Shown here: positions 8,566 through 16,772 of the stretch, one piece after another | Position numbering within the stretch: position 1 is the stretch's first letter | Layout: each line of letters opens with the position of its first letter | From: Reinekea forsetii | GTDB lineage: Bacteria > Pseudomonadota > Gammaproteobacteria > Pseudomonadales > Natronospirillaceae | Direction of reading: 5' to 3' | Assembly: GCF_002795845.1 (NCBI RefSeq) | Contig: NZ_CP011797.1 | Coordinates: 1,449,501 to 1,513,500, forward strand | Length of the DNA: 64,000 bases | Notes under the pieces: generated by a model | Told to the model about the DNA's origin: nothing | Database searches by the model: none | What the model saw: the letters and a program-made list of their open reading frames with translations, nothing else | Position numbers and translations under genes: made by a program

Positions 8566-8686
8566 GCCGAGTGTTTGCTCAGTTCGCCGGACTGCAGGAC
8601 GGCGTGGGCAGCTGCTAGACAGACAATTAGCTAATCGTTTAACCTCATCGATCTGAATAGGGTCGTTCTAGGTGCAGTGGAGCTTG

Positions 8687-9607
8687 ATGAAAGACATCAA
8701 TGAGAAGCGGGTTAAGTATTTATATGAAGCCGTGCAGCAGGGCACCGTTCGGGCCGCGGCCGATAAACTGAATGTTTCGCCTTCCGCGGTCAGCCGGCAG
8801 ATTGCCCTGCTGGAAGAAGAACTGGCGACGACGCTGATTGAGCGCCATCGCACGGGTGTTACCGTGACCGAAGCCGGCGCTGTGGTGTTGACCTACTATC
8901 GTGAATTGCGCTCCCATCAGGAAGAATGCCTGTCTAAACTCAATAGCCTGCACGGGCTGCAAAGCGGTCACATTAACCTAGCCGTGGGCGAAGGGTTTGT
9001 CGGTGATCTGATGTCAGACCCCTTGCCCGAATTTAATCGGAGGTTCCCCAACCTGACGCTGTCGGTGACCACGGGTGGCACTAATAAGGTTATGCGGCTG
9101 ATTGAAGAGGACCAGGCGCACGTTGGCCTGGTCTTTCATCCGCCCAACCAACCAAGCATCCGCACCCAAGTTAAAAAGCGCCAACCCCTCTGTGTAATTG
9201 TTGCACCTGGCCATCCCTTATTACTGCTGGGTCGGCCCGTCACCTTGCACGAAGCGCAGGCATACCCCTATGCCCTGCAGGACGGGCAGTTTGGTATCCG
9301 TCAGTTATTGGCGATTGTCGAATTTAAGGAACGGATCCGTTTGAGCCCGCAGGTCACCACTAACTCCATCGGGGTGTTGACCCACTTTGTCCGCTCTAAG
9401 ATGGGGGTGACTTTTTTGCCGGCCTTTGTCGTCGCGCGCGAAGTGGCAGACGGTCAGCTCTTTGCTATTGCCATCGAGCATCCGATCCTCGCCTCGGGTG
9501 AGGCCCATATGATTACGCGCTTGGGGCGGCAATTACCGGAAGGTCCTTTGATGTTGCTGCAACACCTAAAGACTTGGATGCGGGCGTTTAAATCGGGCGG
9601 GGATTGA
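8687..9607 (+). CDS. LysR-family transcriptional regulator
   Basis: A 306-residue protein with the N-terminal winged helix-turn-helix (about 5-62; GTVRAAADKLNVSPSAVSRQI) and a C-terminal periplasmic-binding-like effector domain (about 88-300). The ATG at 8687 follows GTGGAG with good spacing and is preferred over an in-frame GTG at 8672. It lies 121 bases downstream of the VOC gene on the same strand and converges on the D-2-hydroxyacid dehydrogenase gene. It probably controls one or both in response to a pathway metabolite; this is inferred from position. Confidence 0.85.
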   Translation: MKDINEKRVKYLYEAVQQGTVRAAADKLNVSPSAVSRQIALLEEELATTLIERHRTGVTVTEAGAVVLTYYRELRSHQEECLSKLNSLHGLQSGHINLAVGEGFVGDLMSDPLPEFNRRFPNLTLSVTTGGTNKVMRLIEEDQAHVGLVFHPPNQPSIRTQVKKRQPLCVIVAPGHPLLLLGRPVTLHEAQAYPYALQDGQFGIRQLLAIVEFKERIRLSPQVTTNSIGVLTHFVRSKMGVTFLPAFVVAREVADGQLFAIAIEHPILASGEAHMITRLGRQLPEGPLMLLQHLKTWMRAFKSGGD

Positions 9608-9650
9608 TTCCTCTCTCGATAAGGCGCTCTATTCACAGCTAGCCCAACAC

Positions 9651-10622
9651 CTAAAGCCCAACCGGTGCCGCATGTTCGCCCGGGTTGTGGTGGTGGGCGA
9701 TATATTGGCCGATCTTGTCATTAATCTGCGTTATTAAATTGTTCATCGCCTCATCCGCCGCCCATGCTATATGGGGGGTGAGGAGCACATTATCGCGGGC
9801 CGCCAATTGCCAGATCAGCTGATCCGCCGCCGGCGGTTCGGTTGCGGCCACATCCAGGCCGGCCCCAGCCAGTTGGCCAGTGCTCAGAGCCGCTAATAGA
9901 TCGGCTTCATTGACCAGGGCGCCTCGACCGGTGTTAATTAAAATGGCCATCGGTTTCATTAGGGCTAGGGTCGTACTATTGATCAGTTCGTGGGTCTGGT
10001 CGGTGAGAGGGCAATGCAGCGACACGAAGTCGCCTTGCGCCAGGGCCGCTTCAAAGGCGCAGTAACCCGGCCGGATCGTCTCGGCGTGCGGCCGTTCAGC
10101 GAGCACTACCTGCATGCCAAAGGCGCGCGCGCGGTCGGCCACGGCATTACCCAGCGTGCCGGCACCCACTAGGGTTAATACCTTGCCATCCAGGGTTCGC
10201 ATCGGGGCGACCAGATCACAGAAGAAATCACTGCGAGCCCACTGTTGTTGCTGATTTGCGGCCATATAGGCGGGCAACTTGCGGCTCAGCGCCAACATCA
10301 ACAGCAGAGCGTGCTCAGCGACCGATGCGGTGCCATAGCCGGTGGCGTTGACCACGCGGACATTGCCCGCCCGGCAGGCGTCCAAGTCAATGTTGTTGGT
10401 GCCGGTGGCGGCTACCGCGATGAATTTCAGCTCGGGCAGGGCGGCTAAGATTGCCTGATCGAGGCAAACCTTGTTGGTTACGACTATATCGGCATCGCGA
10501 CAGCGCTCTAAGACCTGGTCGGCGCGGGTGTTGTGGTACAGCTGCCAATCGCTGACGCCGACCGGTTGCGCCATAGCGATCTCAGGCGGGAAGCTCCCTC
10601 TATCCAAAAAAACGGCTTTCAT
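9651..10622 (-). CDS. D-2-hydroxyacid dehydrogenase (glycerate/hydroxypyruvate reductase-like)
   Basis: A 323-residue NAD-dependent dehydrogenase. The C-terminal part has the Rossmann motif GAGTLGNAVADRA and the catalytic Arg (INTGRGAL), Glu (DVAATEPP) and His (TPHIAW). N-terminal features such as AVAATGTNNIDLDACR match glycerate dehydrogenase HprA. The enzyme would interconvert hydroxypyruvate and D-glycerate or a related pair. It converges with the LysR gene and may complete a hydroxyacid pathway begun at 4329. Substrate specificity is not certain. Confidence 0.8.
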   Translation of the reverse strand: MKAVFLDRGSFPPEIAMAQPVGVSDWQLYHNTRADQVLERCRDADIVVTNKVCLDQAILAALPELKFIAVAATGTNNIDLDACRAGNVRVVNATGYGTASVAEHALLLMLALSRKLPAYMAANQQQQWARSDFFCDLVAPMRTLDGKVLTLVGAGTLGNAVADRARAFGMQVVLAERPHAETIRPGYCAFEAALAQGDFVSLHCPLTDQTHELINSTTLALMKPMAILINTGRGALVNEADLLAALSTGQLAGAGLDVAATEPPAADQLIWQLAARDNVLLTPHIAWAADEAMNNLITQINDKIGQYIAHHHNPGEHAAPVGL

Positions 10623-10788
10623 ATGTTCGGCAACAATAGGCTAAATGAGGTGCCATTCTTATACAAATTGGCACCGAGCGCACGGTTGTTTATTACAAAC
10701 CTTACTAATGAAGGAGGGCAAGTGCGGTCTAATCGGGTGTGCGCAGCATAGGCCCTTGCTGCGCAGCTGGGGCCCTATCTTGGGCCGC

Positions 10789-10817
10789 TTGACAAGTGAC
10801 ACCTGTGGTCATAATGT
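10789..10817 (+). promoter_or_regulatory. Sigma70-type promoter for the toxin-antitoxin pair
   Basis: A perfect -35 TTGACA (10789-10794) and a -10-like TAATGT (10812-10817) are separated by 17 bases, and the start codon is 31 bases downstream. This fits an autoregulated toxin-antitoxin operon, though no operator was identified. Confidence 0.6.
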
Positions 10818-10848
10818 ATATATGTGTCTATTTCAAAGGATTCTTGAT

Positions 10849-11244
10849 ATGACCCATATCGATCTATTGACCCCTCAGGTGGCTCACGACGCCAAGGTCC
10901 AGGCAGCCTGGAAAGCCCTGCCGGCGTTGGCCGAACGGTTTCACTTTAGCGAGGCGGAGATGCGCGTGCTGATGGGCGATATGCCCCGGGCGACCTATCG
11001 AAAGGGTGTTGCACTGCAGTCGACCCGATTAAACCGTGACCAGCTCGACCGGGTGAGTTACTTACTGGGTATCATGAAGGCGCTGAGACTGCTCTATGTC
11101 GACTCATTGCAGGCCTATAGCTGGATCGATCGAGCCAACAGCTTGCCGCCCTTCAATGGCATGACCCCGCGACAATATCTATTAGACGGCAGTTTGCGTC
11201 ATCTGTCCGATACCCGGAGGATGCTCGATGCCTGGCGCGGTTGA
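10849..11244 (+). CDS. Antitoxin, Xre/MbcA/ParS family
   Basis: A 131-residue cytoplasmic protein. It has an N-terminal helical HTH-like region (about 25-70) and a C-terminal MbcA/ParS toxin-binding domain (about 75-131) ending NGMTPRQYLLDGSLRHLSDTRRMLDAWRG-like. Such proteins neutralise RES-domain toxins and usually repress their own operon. The ATG at 10849 sits just after the promoter and removes about 68 unlikely residues from a longer open frame. The end overlaps the toxin start by 17 bases. Confidence 0.8.
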   Translation: MTHIDLLTPQVAHDAKVQAAWKALPALAERFHFSEAEMRVLMGDMPRATYRKGVALQSTRLNRDQLDRVSYLLGIMKALRLLYVDSLQAYSWIDRANSLPPFNGMTPRQYLLDGSLRHLSDTRRMLDAWRG

Positions 11245-11914
11245 GAACGTGGTGCTCGAGGCACCCCTGTATCGCATGGTGCCGAGCCGATTTCCCCCAG
11301 TGAACCTGTTCGAGTGGGCCACCGGACCGGAGTTTGAGGCCTTGGCGGCGCTGGAATCGGACACCAACGATCGGCTCTTGAATGAGGCCGGTGCTTTAGC
11401 TCTGGTGCCAATGGGTGAGCGAATATTTGGCCCCGGCTCGACCCCGGTTATGGCGGCCTTCACCCATATAGGCCATGACAATCGCTTCAATGATGCCACT
11501 CGGGGCGCCTATTACGCGGCGCTAACAAAAAGCACCGCCATCGCGGAAACCCGCTTCCATCGCCAACGCTTTATGTCCGCGTCTAACGACCCCGCCGGCA
11601 CGGTGCAAATGCGTTGTTATAGCAATCGCCTGGCGCCAAAAACGGCATTGGAGTCCTTGTTTGCGTCTGACTTCGCCGGCTTCTTCGACACCTCAACCCA
11701 GTATGCGGCCAGTCAGGCCTATGCGGCGCAGCGGCGCAACGGCGGTGCGGCGGGTTTCTATTATCCCAGTGTGCGCGATGCTGGGGGGCAGTGTGTGGTC
11801 GCGTTTCGACCTAATGCCCTAACTCACACGGTGCAGTGCGGTCATTACGAGTACTGTTGGAACGGACATGAAATAGAGCAGGTGTTCGAGCTGGTGAGCC
11901 AAAGATTATCTTAG
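11228..11914 (+). CDS. RES-domain toxin
   Basis: A 228-residue RES-domain protein. The name-giving Arg, Glu and Ser positions are suggested by LYRMVPSRF, the TAIAETRFHR segment after GAYYAALTKS, and a Ser near the C-terminal part. RES toxins (MbcT, ParT) consume NAD+ or modify proteins using it and stall growth. The start overlaps the antitoxin by 17 bases and has GGAGG at 11217-11221, giving antitoxin-first order. The domain appears complete, so the pair may be active. Confidence 0.8.
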   Translation: MPGAVENVVLEAPLYRMVPSRFPPVNLFEWATGPEFEALAALESDTNDRLLNEAGALALVPMGERIFGPGSTPVMAAFTHIGHDNRFNDATRGAYYAALTKSTAIAETRFHRQRFMSASNDPAGTVQMRCYSNRLAPKTALESLFASDFAGFFDTSTQYAASQAYAAQRRNGGAAGFYYPSVRDAGGQCVVAFRPNALTHTVQCGHYEYCWNGHEIEQVFELVSQRLS

Positions 11915-12039
11915 CGTCGCATGCCTGGCGATTGTCGGGTTTGAAACAGCCACGTTGGCCAGATCTGGGCTTATCTCTGCCGGGTTGCATGGGAGACCCG
12001 AAGGCCCCTTGCCGAGGCAAGGAGACCTGCGCTGTGTGG

Positions 12040-12270
12040 CTATTTTAAGGCGGAATTGATCACTTGCAGGTGTTCAACCAGCTCGATGCCGGCATCGGTC
12101 AAATAACCGCCGTCTTCGGCGTCGGTAAAGCCTTTCTCGAACAGTCGTTTGGCTGCGGCGACGGTATCGAGTGCCGCTTCATGATTGATTTTGATGCCGC
12201 TCATTAGGCTGTCGGTGGGGTATTGCAGTAAAAGATTCATTTCTGTATGCATATTAGCCGTTATGGTCAT
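12040..12270 (-). CDS. TIGR02647-family small protein
   Basis: A 76-residue protein with IKINHEA, RLFEKGFTDAEDGGYLTDAGIELVEHLQ, matching the TIGR02647 family of short proteins found in gammaproteobacteria. Family function is unknown; a DNA-binding role has been suggested in annotations. An AAGGGA ribosome-binding site precedes the ATG at 12270, supporting this start over an internal ATG ten codons later. It stands alone between the toxin gene and GH30. Confidence 0.7.
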   Translation of the reverse strand: MTITANMHTEMNLLLQYPTDSLMSGIKINHEAALDTVAAAKRLFEKGFTDAEDGGYLTDAGIELVEHLQVINSALK

Positions 12271-12423
12271 AGAGTTGTCCCTTTGTGTTTTTATGTTGGG
12301 CCTATCCGCAGTCTAGGCTGCTTCAGAACGCTCAGCCAGTCAACCTAATATTAATTTATCCTGCATTGCGGGGATCGGATGGGGATAACGGGTTGAGGGA
12401 TTTAACTTGCTGTTAAGCCAACA

Positions 12424-12460
12424 GGCCCAGTGCCGTCAGCAGGTGGGGCGGCACTGGGCC
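12424..12460 (-). terminator. 12-bp perfect hairpin just after the GH30 gene
   Basis: GGCCCAGTGCCG (12424-12435) and CGGCACTGGGCC (12449-12460) form a perfect 12-bp stem with a 13-base loop, 22 bases beyond the GH30 stop at 12482. No T run follows on the minus strand, so it may protect the mRNA end rather than terminate. Confidence 0.5.
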
Positions 12461-12481
12461 GCTGAGCTTGGCCAGGGTTTG

Positions 12482-13798
12482 CTAGAGCACGTAGGTTTGC
12501 ATGGCGTGCGCCGGACACAGGCCGGGCAGAGTGCGACCGCGCAAGCGGATATGGCAGGGCCGGTCTTGATCGCTGTCATTCATCACCACCAAGGTGATTT
12601 GGCCATCGGGTCGGCTAAAGGCCACCGTCAACAGGCTATCGGTCGCACTGGCTGAGAGGATGCGCACACTGCCATGGGGAATGAACCTCGGCGACAGGTG
12701 CTGCAGATAGTAAAACGACGGCTGAATAACAAACTGATCGCCCTCTGGCGTGCTGAGCATCGGCGCAGAGCACAGGTTGCCGACGTGGTTTGGGCCGCCC
12801 TGATTATCCAACAGCAGATTCCAGTCCAACCAGCCTCGCGTCCAGTGGCGGAAATCATTGATGATCGACCGACCATAGCGCTCCGCTACGGCCCATTCGC
12901 CATGGTGTGGGCCACCTTCCTGGCAGCCTTCGGTGAAAATCAAATGCTTGTCCGGAAAGGCATCGTGCACCGCCTGGACATTGTCAAAACAGTCGTCCAT
13001 ATACCAGTGGAAACCACTGCCCCAAACATATTGCGCGGCAATCGGATCGGATAGGATCACGCTGGCACGCAAATAGAGATTGTCCCGATTGTGATCCCAG
13101 CAGACCACGCGGATATCGGCCAGGCCGGCTGCATGAAGTGCCGGGCCGAGATACGCGCCAATAAAATCACGTTCCTGTTCTGGGCTATAGAGGCAGGAAT
13201 CCCAAGTCTGGGTCGCTTCCGGTTCATTTTGTACCGACAGGCCCCAAATATCGAAGTCGAGCGCCTGCAACGCTTGAATAAACTGCACATAATGGCTGGC
13301 CCATTGCGCCTGAAATTCGGGCTTTAACTCACCGCCTAGGTTCATTTGGCCATTGGTTTTCATATAGGCCGGTGGGCTCCAAGGCGACACCATAAGCCGG
13401 ATCTTCGCCCCAAGCATGGCCTGAGCATCTCGAATCATTGGCAGAATGGCGCGTTCATAGTGTGCAATCGAGAAGGCGCCCTCGGGGGTATCCTGGCAGG
13501 CCCAGTTACCCAGAGCGAAATCGCAGCTGTTTAGGTGAATTCGGCAGAAGTTATAGGCGCTGCCCTGGTCTGGATGGAAGTAGGCGGTCATGAATTCGAG
13601 CTTGGCCGTTGGCGTCAGCGCCTGATAATTCAGTGCCGCTGCCTCGGTAAAGGCGCCGCCCAGGCCGATGTGTTGTTGATAGTGAACCTCTGGATTGAGG
13701 CTGATAGCAGGTGTCGCGAGGCCCTGCGACTGCCAGTCTGGCAACGCGACTTCGGTGAGCCGGGGGTGTCGGCCTAGGCTGGTTTCAAAACAAGACAT
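12482..13798 (-). CDS. Glycoside hydrolase family 30 (beta-glucanase/beta-glucosidase)
   Basis: A 438-residue GH30 enzyme without an obvious signal peptide. The acid/base is E192 in VQNEPEATQTW and the nucleophile is E290 in IFTEGC, both placed as expected. Also typical are GGAFTEAAA, NFCRIHLNSCDF and the substrate segment SPWSPPAYMK. Some GH30 enzymes remove beta-1,6-linked glucose, which laminarin carries as branches, so debranching is a reasonable inference. The gene is divergent from the transporter operon and shares an intergenic region with two LacI-type operators. With no signal peptide, it may act on imported oligosaccharides. Confidence 0.85.
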   Translation of the reverse strand: MSCFETSLGRHPRLTEVALPDWQSQGLATPAISLNPEVHYQQHIGLGGAFTEAAALNYQALTPTAKLEFMTAYFHPDQGSAYNFCRIHLNSCDFALGNWACQDTPEGAFSIAHYERAILPMIRDAQAMLGAKIRLMVSPWSPPAYMKTNGQMNLGGELKPEFQAQWASHYVQFIQALQALDFDIWGLSVQNEPEATQTWDSCLYSPEQERDFIGAYLGPALHAAGLADIRVVCWDHNRDNLYLRASVILSDPIAAQYVWGSGFHWYMDDCFDNVQAVHDAFPDKHLIFTEGCQEGGPHHGEWAVAERYGRSIINDFRHWTRGWLDWNLLLDNQGGPNHVGNLCSAPMLSTPEGDQFVIQPSFYYLQHLSPRFIPHGSVRILSASATDSLLTVAFSRPDGQITLVVMNDSDQDRPCHIRLRGRTLPGLCPAHAMQTYVL

Positions 13799-13861
13799 CG
13801 GGATTTCCTCATGGGTTATTTAATGATTGACGTGAGCATCTTAGCTGGTTATCTTTCTCTG

Positions 13862-13875
13862 TGAAAGCGCTTACA
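13862..13875. promoter_or_regulatory. LacI-type operator 1
   Basis: TGAAAGCGCTTACA matches the LacI-family pattern TGnnAnCGnTnnCA exactly, with the central CG. It lies 64 bases upstream of the GH30 start in the divergent region, and the LacI gene at 24480 is the obvious regulator. Confidence 0.8.
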
Positions 13876-13915
13876 TTAAGCATTTTCATCGACTGCCATT
13901 TTTTTTGGGTTGCCA

Positions 13916-13929
13916 TGAAACCGCTTCCA
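13916..13929. promoter_or_regulatory. LacI-type operator 2
   Basis: TGAAACCGCTTCCA also matches TGnnAnCGnTnnCA. Its centre is 54 bp from operator 1, close to five helical turns, so two dimers could bind the same face or loop. It lies 87 bases before the binding-protein start. Confidence 0.8.
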
Positions 13930-14015
13930 TTGCGGTGCTAGGGCAACACTAAATCGAGTCACTCGGTCGTCTTAGCACTTTCTAAGAGACAAAAATAACA
14001 ACAAAGGGGATCCAC

Positions 14016-15668
14016 ATGAAAAAGTTGAGTTCAATCCTGGCCATTTCGGCCTTGGCGGCAGGCGTCGTTGTGCAGGCGAATGCTGCAACTATGCAAAAAC
14101 AGGGCGGTACCCTCACGGTGCCTATTATCGCGACCACCTTTGTTGACGATTTCAATCCCTACTCCAATGCCCAGATCGATATGGTGCGCGGCACCATGTT
14201 TGAGCCATTGTGGGCTTTCAACGTATTGAAAGGTGAAATCAACTGGCGTTTAGCCGAGAGTTTCACCTATGCCGACGATCTGATGTCGCTGCAAATCAAT
14301 ATGAAAAAGGGTCTGACCTGGTCAGATGGTGAAGTTCTCGATGCCAGCGATGTCGTTTATTCGCTCAACTTGGGCAGCGAAGACGCCAAGCTTGATAACA
14401 CCGGCCAATGGGGCAGCGGCGTGATCAAGTCCGTCGTGGCCACCGACGCCAACACGGTGTTAATCAGCTTTAATCGCAAAGACACCACGGTTGACTGGTA
14501 CTTGCCGAGTCTGTTCGTTGTACCGCAACACATCTGGCAGTCGGTTGAAGACAAGATCACCTTTAAAAACAGCAAGCCAGTCGGTTCAGGTCCGATCACC
14601 GAAGTGACTCAGGTACGCGACAACCAGATCGAAATTTGTCGTAACCCGCATTACTACAAGGCCGATCAGGGCTTACCCTTCCTAGATTGCATCAAGTTCC
14701 GCCAGTACTCGGATAACTCCCAGATACAGCCGGCCTTGATTAACGACGAAATCGATTGGGGTTCCAACTTCATCGCCGATATCGAAAAAACCTACGTCGA
14801 AAAGAATCCTGAAACACACGGTTTCTGGTATCCAGCAAACGATCTGATCAACGTGTACTTGAATACTCGTGAGCAGCCGTTTAGCGATATCAACTTCCGT
14901 AAGGCCTTTTCTATGGCGTTGGATCGTCCAACCATTGTCGATCTGGCCGCCTACGGCTACCCAACTGCCGAGTCGCGCGTTACAGGCATTGGTGAGTTTT
15001 TCAAAGCCAGCTTTAACAAGAAGGTCGACAAGAAATTCGACGGCATCGCCTCCTACGATCCAAAGGGTGCGAAGAAGATGTTGAAGAAGGCCGGTTACCA
15101 AGATATAGATGGTGATGGCTTCTTAGAGAATCCAGACGGCAGCAAGATCGACTTCGATATTCAAGTCGTAAATGGCTGGACCGATTGGGTACAGACCGTA
15201 CAGATGATCACCGAATACCTGGCTGAAGTCGGCATCAAGGCCAACACTAAGACAGTCGATTGGTCTATCTATGACCTAGCGTTGAAAGAAGGCACGTACA
15301 AAGCATCAATCAACTGGTCAGCTACCGGTGTCGATCCGATTGCCGCATACCGAGAGTACTTCCTGTCATCTCGTATCGGTCAGTCTTGGCACACCAACCA
15401 CGGTGTTTCGTCACCGGCTATCGATGCGTTGATCACCGAATACGGTCAGATCAGTGATGCCGACCGTCGTGCAGACATCTTGGCGGATCTGATGACCTTC
15501 ACCGGTGAAAATCTGCCCTTTATCCCGGTCTTCTCCAACCCGACCTGGTACCAGTATAACTCGACCCGCATCGCCGGTTGGGCCAACGCTGATGACCCAT
15601 ATGTTCAGCCCGTATTCTATGATGAATCACGTAAGCTGATCATGTTTGAACGGTTGTATGCTAAGTAA
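14016..15668 (+). CDS. Family 5 extracellular solute-binding protein (oligosaccharide/oligopeptide type)
   Basis: A 550-residue periplasmic binding protein with a signal peptide (residues 1 to about 23, ending VQANA). The body is the DppA/OppA-type SBP_bac_5 fold; FRKAFSMALDRPTIV is a family signature. Many family 5 proteins bind cello- or laminari-oligosaccharides. Neighbouring GH30, GH16 and phosphorylase genes argue for beta-glucan oligosaccharides. AAGGGGAT precedes the ATG. The 120-base gap to the first permease contains two hairpins, probably to raise expression of the binding protein over the membrane parts. Confidence 0.85.
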   Translation: MKKLSSILAISALAAGVVVQANAATMQKQGGTLTVPIIATTFVDDFNPYSNAQIDMVRGTMFEPLWAFNVLKGEINWRLAESFTYADDLMSLQINMKKGLTWSDGEVLDASDVVYSLNLGSEDAKLDNTGQWGSGVIKSVVATDANTVLISFNRKDTTVDWYLPSLFVVPQHIWQSVEDKITFKNSKPVGSGPITEVTQVRDNQIEICRNPHYYKADQGLPFLDCIKFRQYSDNSQIQPALINDEIDWGSNFIADIEKTYVEKNPETHGFWYPANDLINVYLNTREQPFSDINFRKAFSMALDRPTIVDLAAYGYPTAESRVTGIGEFFKASFNKKVDKKFDGIASYDPKGAKKMLKKAGYQDIDGDGFLENPDGSKIDFDIQVVNGWTDWVQTVQMITEYLAEVGIKANTKTVDWSIYDLALKEGTYKASINWSATGVDPIAAYREYFLSSRIGQSWHTNHGVSSPAIDALITEYGQISDADRRADILADLMTFTGENLPFIPVFSNPTWYQYNSTRIAGWANADDPYVQPVFYDESRKLIMFERLYAK

Positions 15669-15718
15669 GACGTTTGAACGGTTTTAGGTTAGGTAAGCAA
15701 GTAAGTACGTTTGGGCGG

Positions 15719-15767
15719 GCACACGGGGTGTGCGCGCTTTAACCTGATGGAGCCCGCAATGGGCTCC
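15719..15767 (+). terminator. Two hairpins between binding protein and permease
   Basis: GCACAC/GTGTGC (15719-15724 and 15728-15733) and GGAGCCC/GGGCTCC (15749-15755 and 15761-15767). No strong T run follows, so partial termination or mRNA protection is more likely than a full stop. Confidence 0.5.
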
Positions 15768-15788
15768 AGTGACTGTGAGGTTTGATTC

Positions 15789-16763
15789 ATGGGATTCATC
15801 TTAAGGCGACTGGCCTTCTATTTGGCCGCCATCTTCGTCGCTATTTCCTTCAATTTTATAATGCCCAGACTGATGCCGGGTAACCCGGTCGATGCACTCT
15901 TTGCCAGTGCGATGGGAAAGATGCCACCGGAGACGCTGGCCGCCTACAAGGAGATGCTTGGTTTTGTCGACGGGCCTTTGTGGAAACAATATTTTGTCTA
16001 TATTAAAAGTGTTTTAACTTGGGATCTCGGTCCTACGATTATGTTATATCCGGTGCAGGTAACAGATGTGCTGGCCGCCAAGGTGCCCTGGACAGTCGGG
16101 TTAGCCGGGCTTTCAACGTTGATCGCGGTGTTTATTGGCATCATTATCGGCACCTATGCTTCCTACAATCGAGGCAAGTTTGTCGATTCCTTTATGCCCA
16201 CTTTTTGGGCCTTTGTCGGCGCCATGCCGCAGGCTGTGACCGCGTTGTTTATCTTTTTTCTCTTTGCTCTCACGCTGCGTTGGTTCCCGCTGTCTTATGG
16301 CGCCAATCCGGATTTAGATCCGGCCTTTAGTTGGACCTATATCAGCAGTATTTTGCACCACGGGGTGTTACCGCTGGTGTCGATGGTGCTCGGAGGCATT
16401 GGCGCTTGGATCTTCAATATGCGTAACGCCATGATCAACGTGCTTGGGGAAGATTTTATTACCATGGCCAAAGCCAAGGGCCTCAGTTCACGCCGGATCA
16501 TGACCCACTATGCGGCGCGCAACGCTATTTTGCCGGTGGTTACCGGTATCTCCATGCAAATTGGTTTTGTGATGGCCGGGGCCATCTTTATTGAAACCGT
16601 CTTTAACTATCCGGGCCTGGGTCTGTTGATGTTTAAATCCCTTGAGTCGCGCGATTATCCGACCATGCAGGCTTGTCTGTTATTGATCGTGGTGTTTGTA
16701 CTCATCGCTAATTTCATTGCCGACCTACTGTATCTGTGGCTCGATCCACGCTTACGTAACTAG
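15789..16763 (+). CDS. Oligosaccharide/oligopeptide ABC permease, DppB type
   Basis: A 324-residue inner-membrane protein. The first helix (about 8-28) precedes MPRLMPGNPVDAL, typical of DppB/OppB. About six helices follow, with the coupling segment FITMAKAKGLSSRRIMTHYAARNAILPV, which contacts the ATPase. It forms the channel with the next gene, ten bases downstream. Upstream GAGG supports the ATG at 15789. Confidence 0.85.
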   Translation: MGFILRRLAFYLAAIFVAISFNFIMPRLMPGNPVDALFASAMGKMPPETLAAYKEMLGFVDGPLWKQYFVYIKSVLTWDLGPTIMLYPVQVTDVLAAKVPWTVGLAGLSTLIAVFIGIIIGTYASYNRGKFVDSFMPTFWAFVGAMPQAVTALFIFFLFALTLRWFPLSYGANPDLDPAFSWTYISSILHHGVLPLVSMVLGGIGAWIFNMRNAMINVLGEDFITMAKAKGLSSRRIMTHYAARNAILPVVTGISMQIGFVMAGAIFIETVFNYPGLGLLMFKSLESRDYPTMQACLLLIVVFVLIANFIADLLYLWLDPRLRN

Positions 16764-16772
16764 GAGTCGTCC

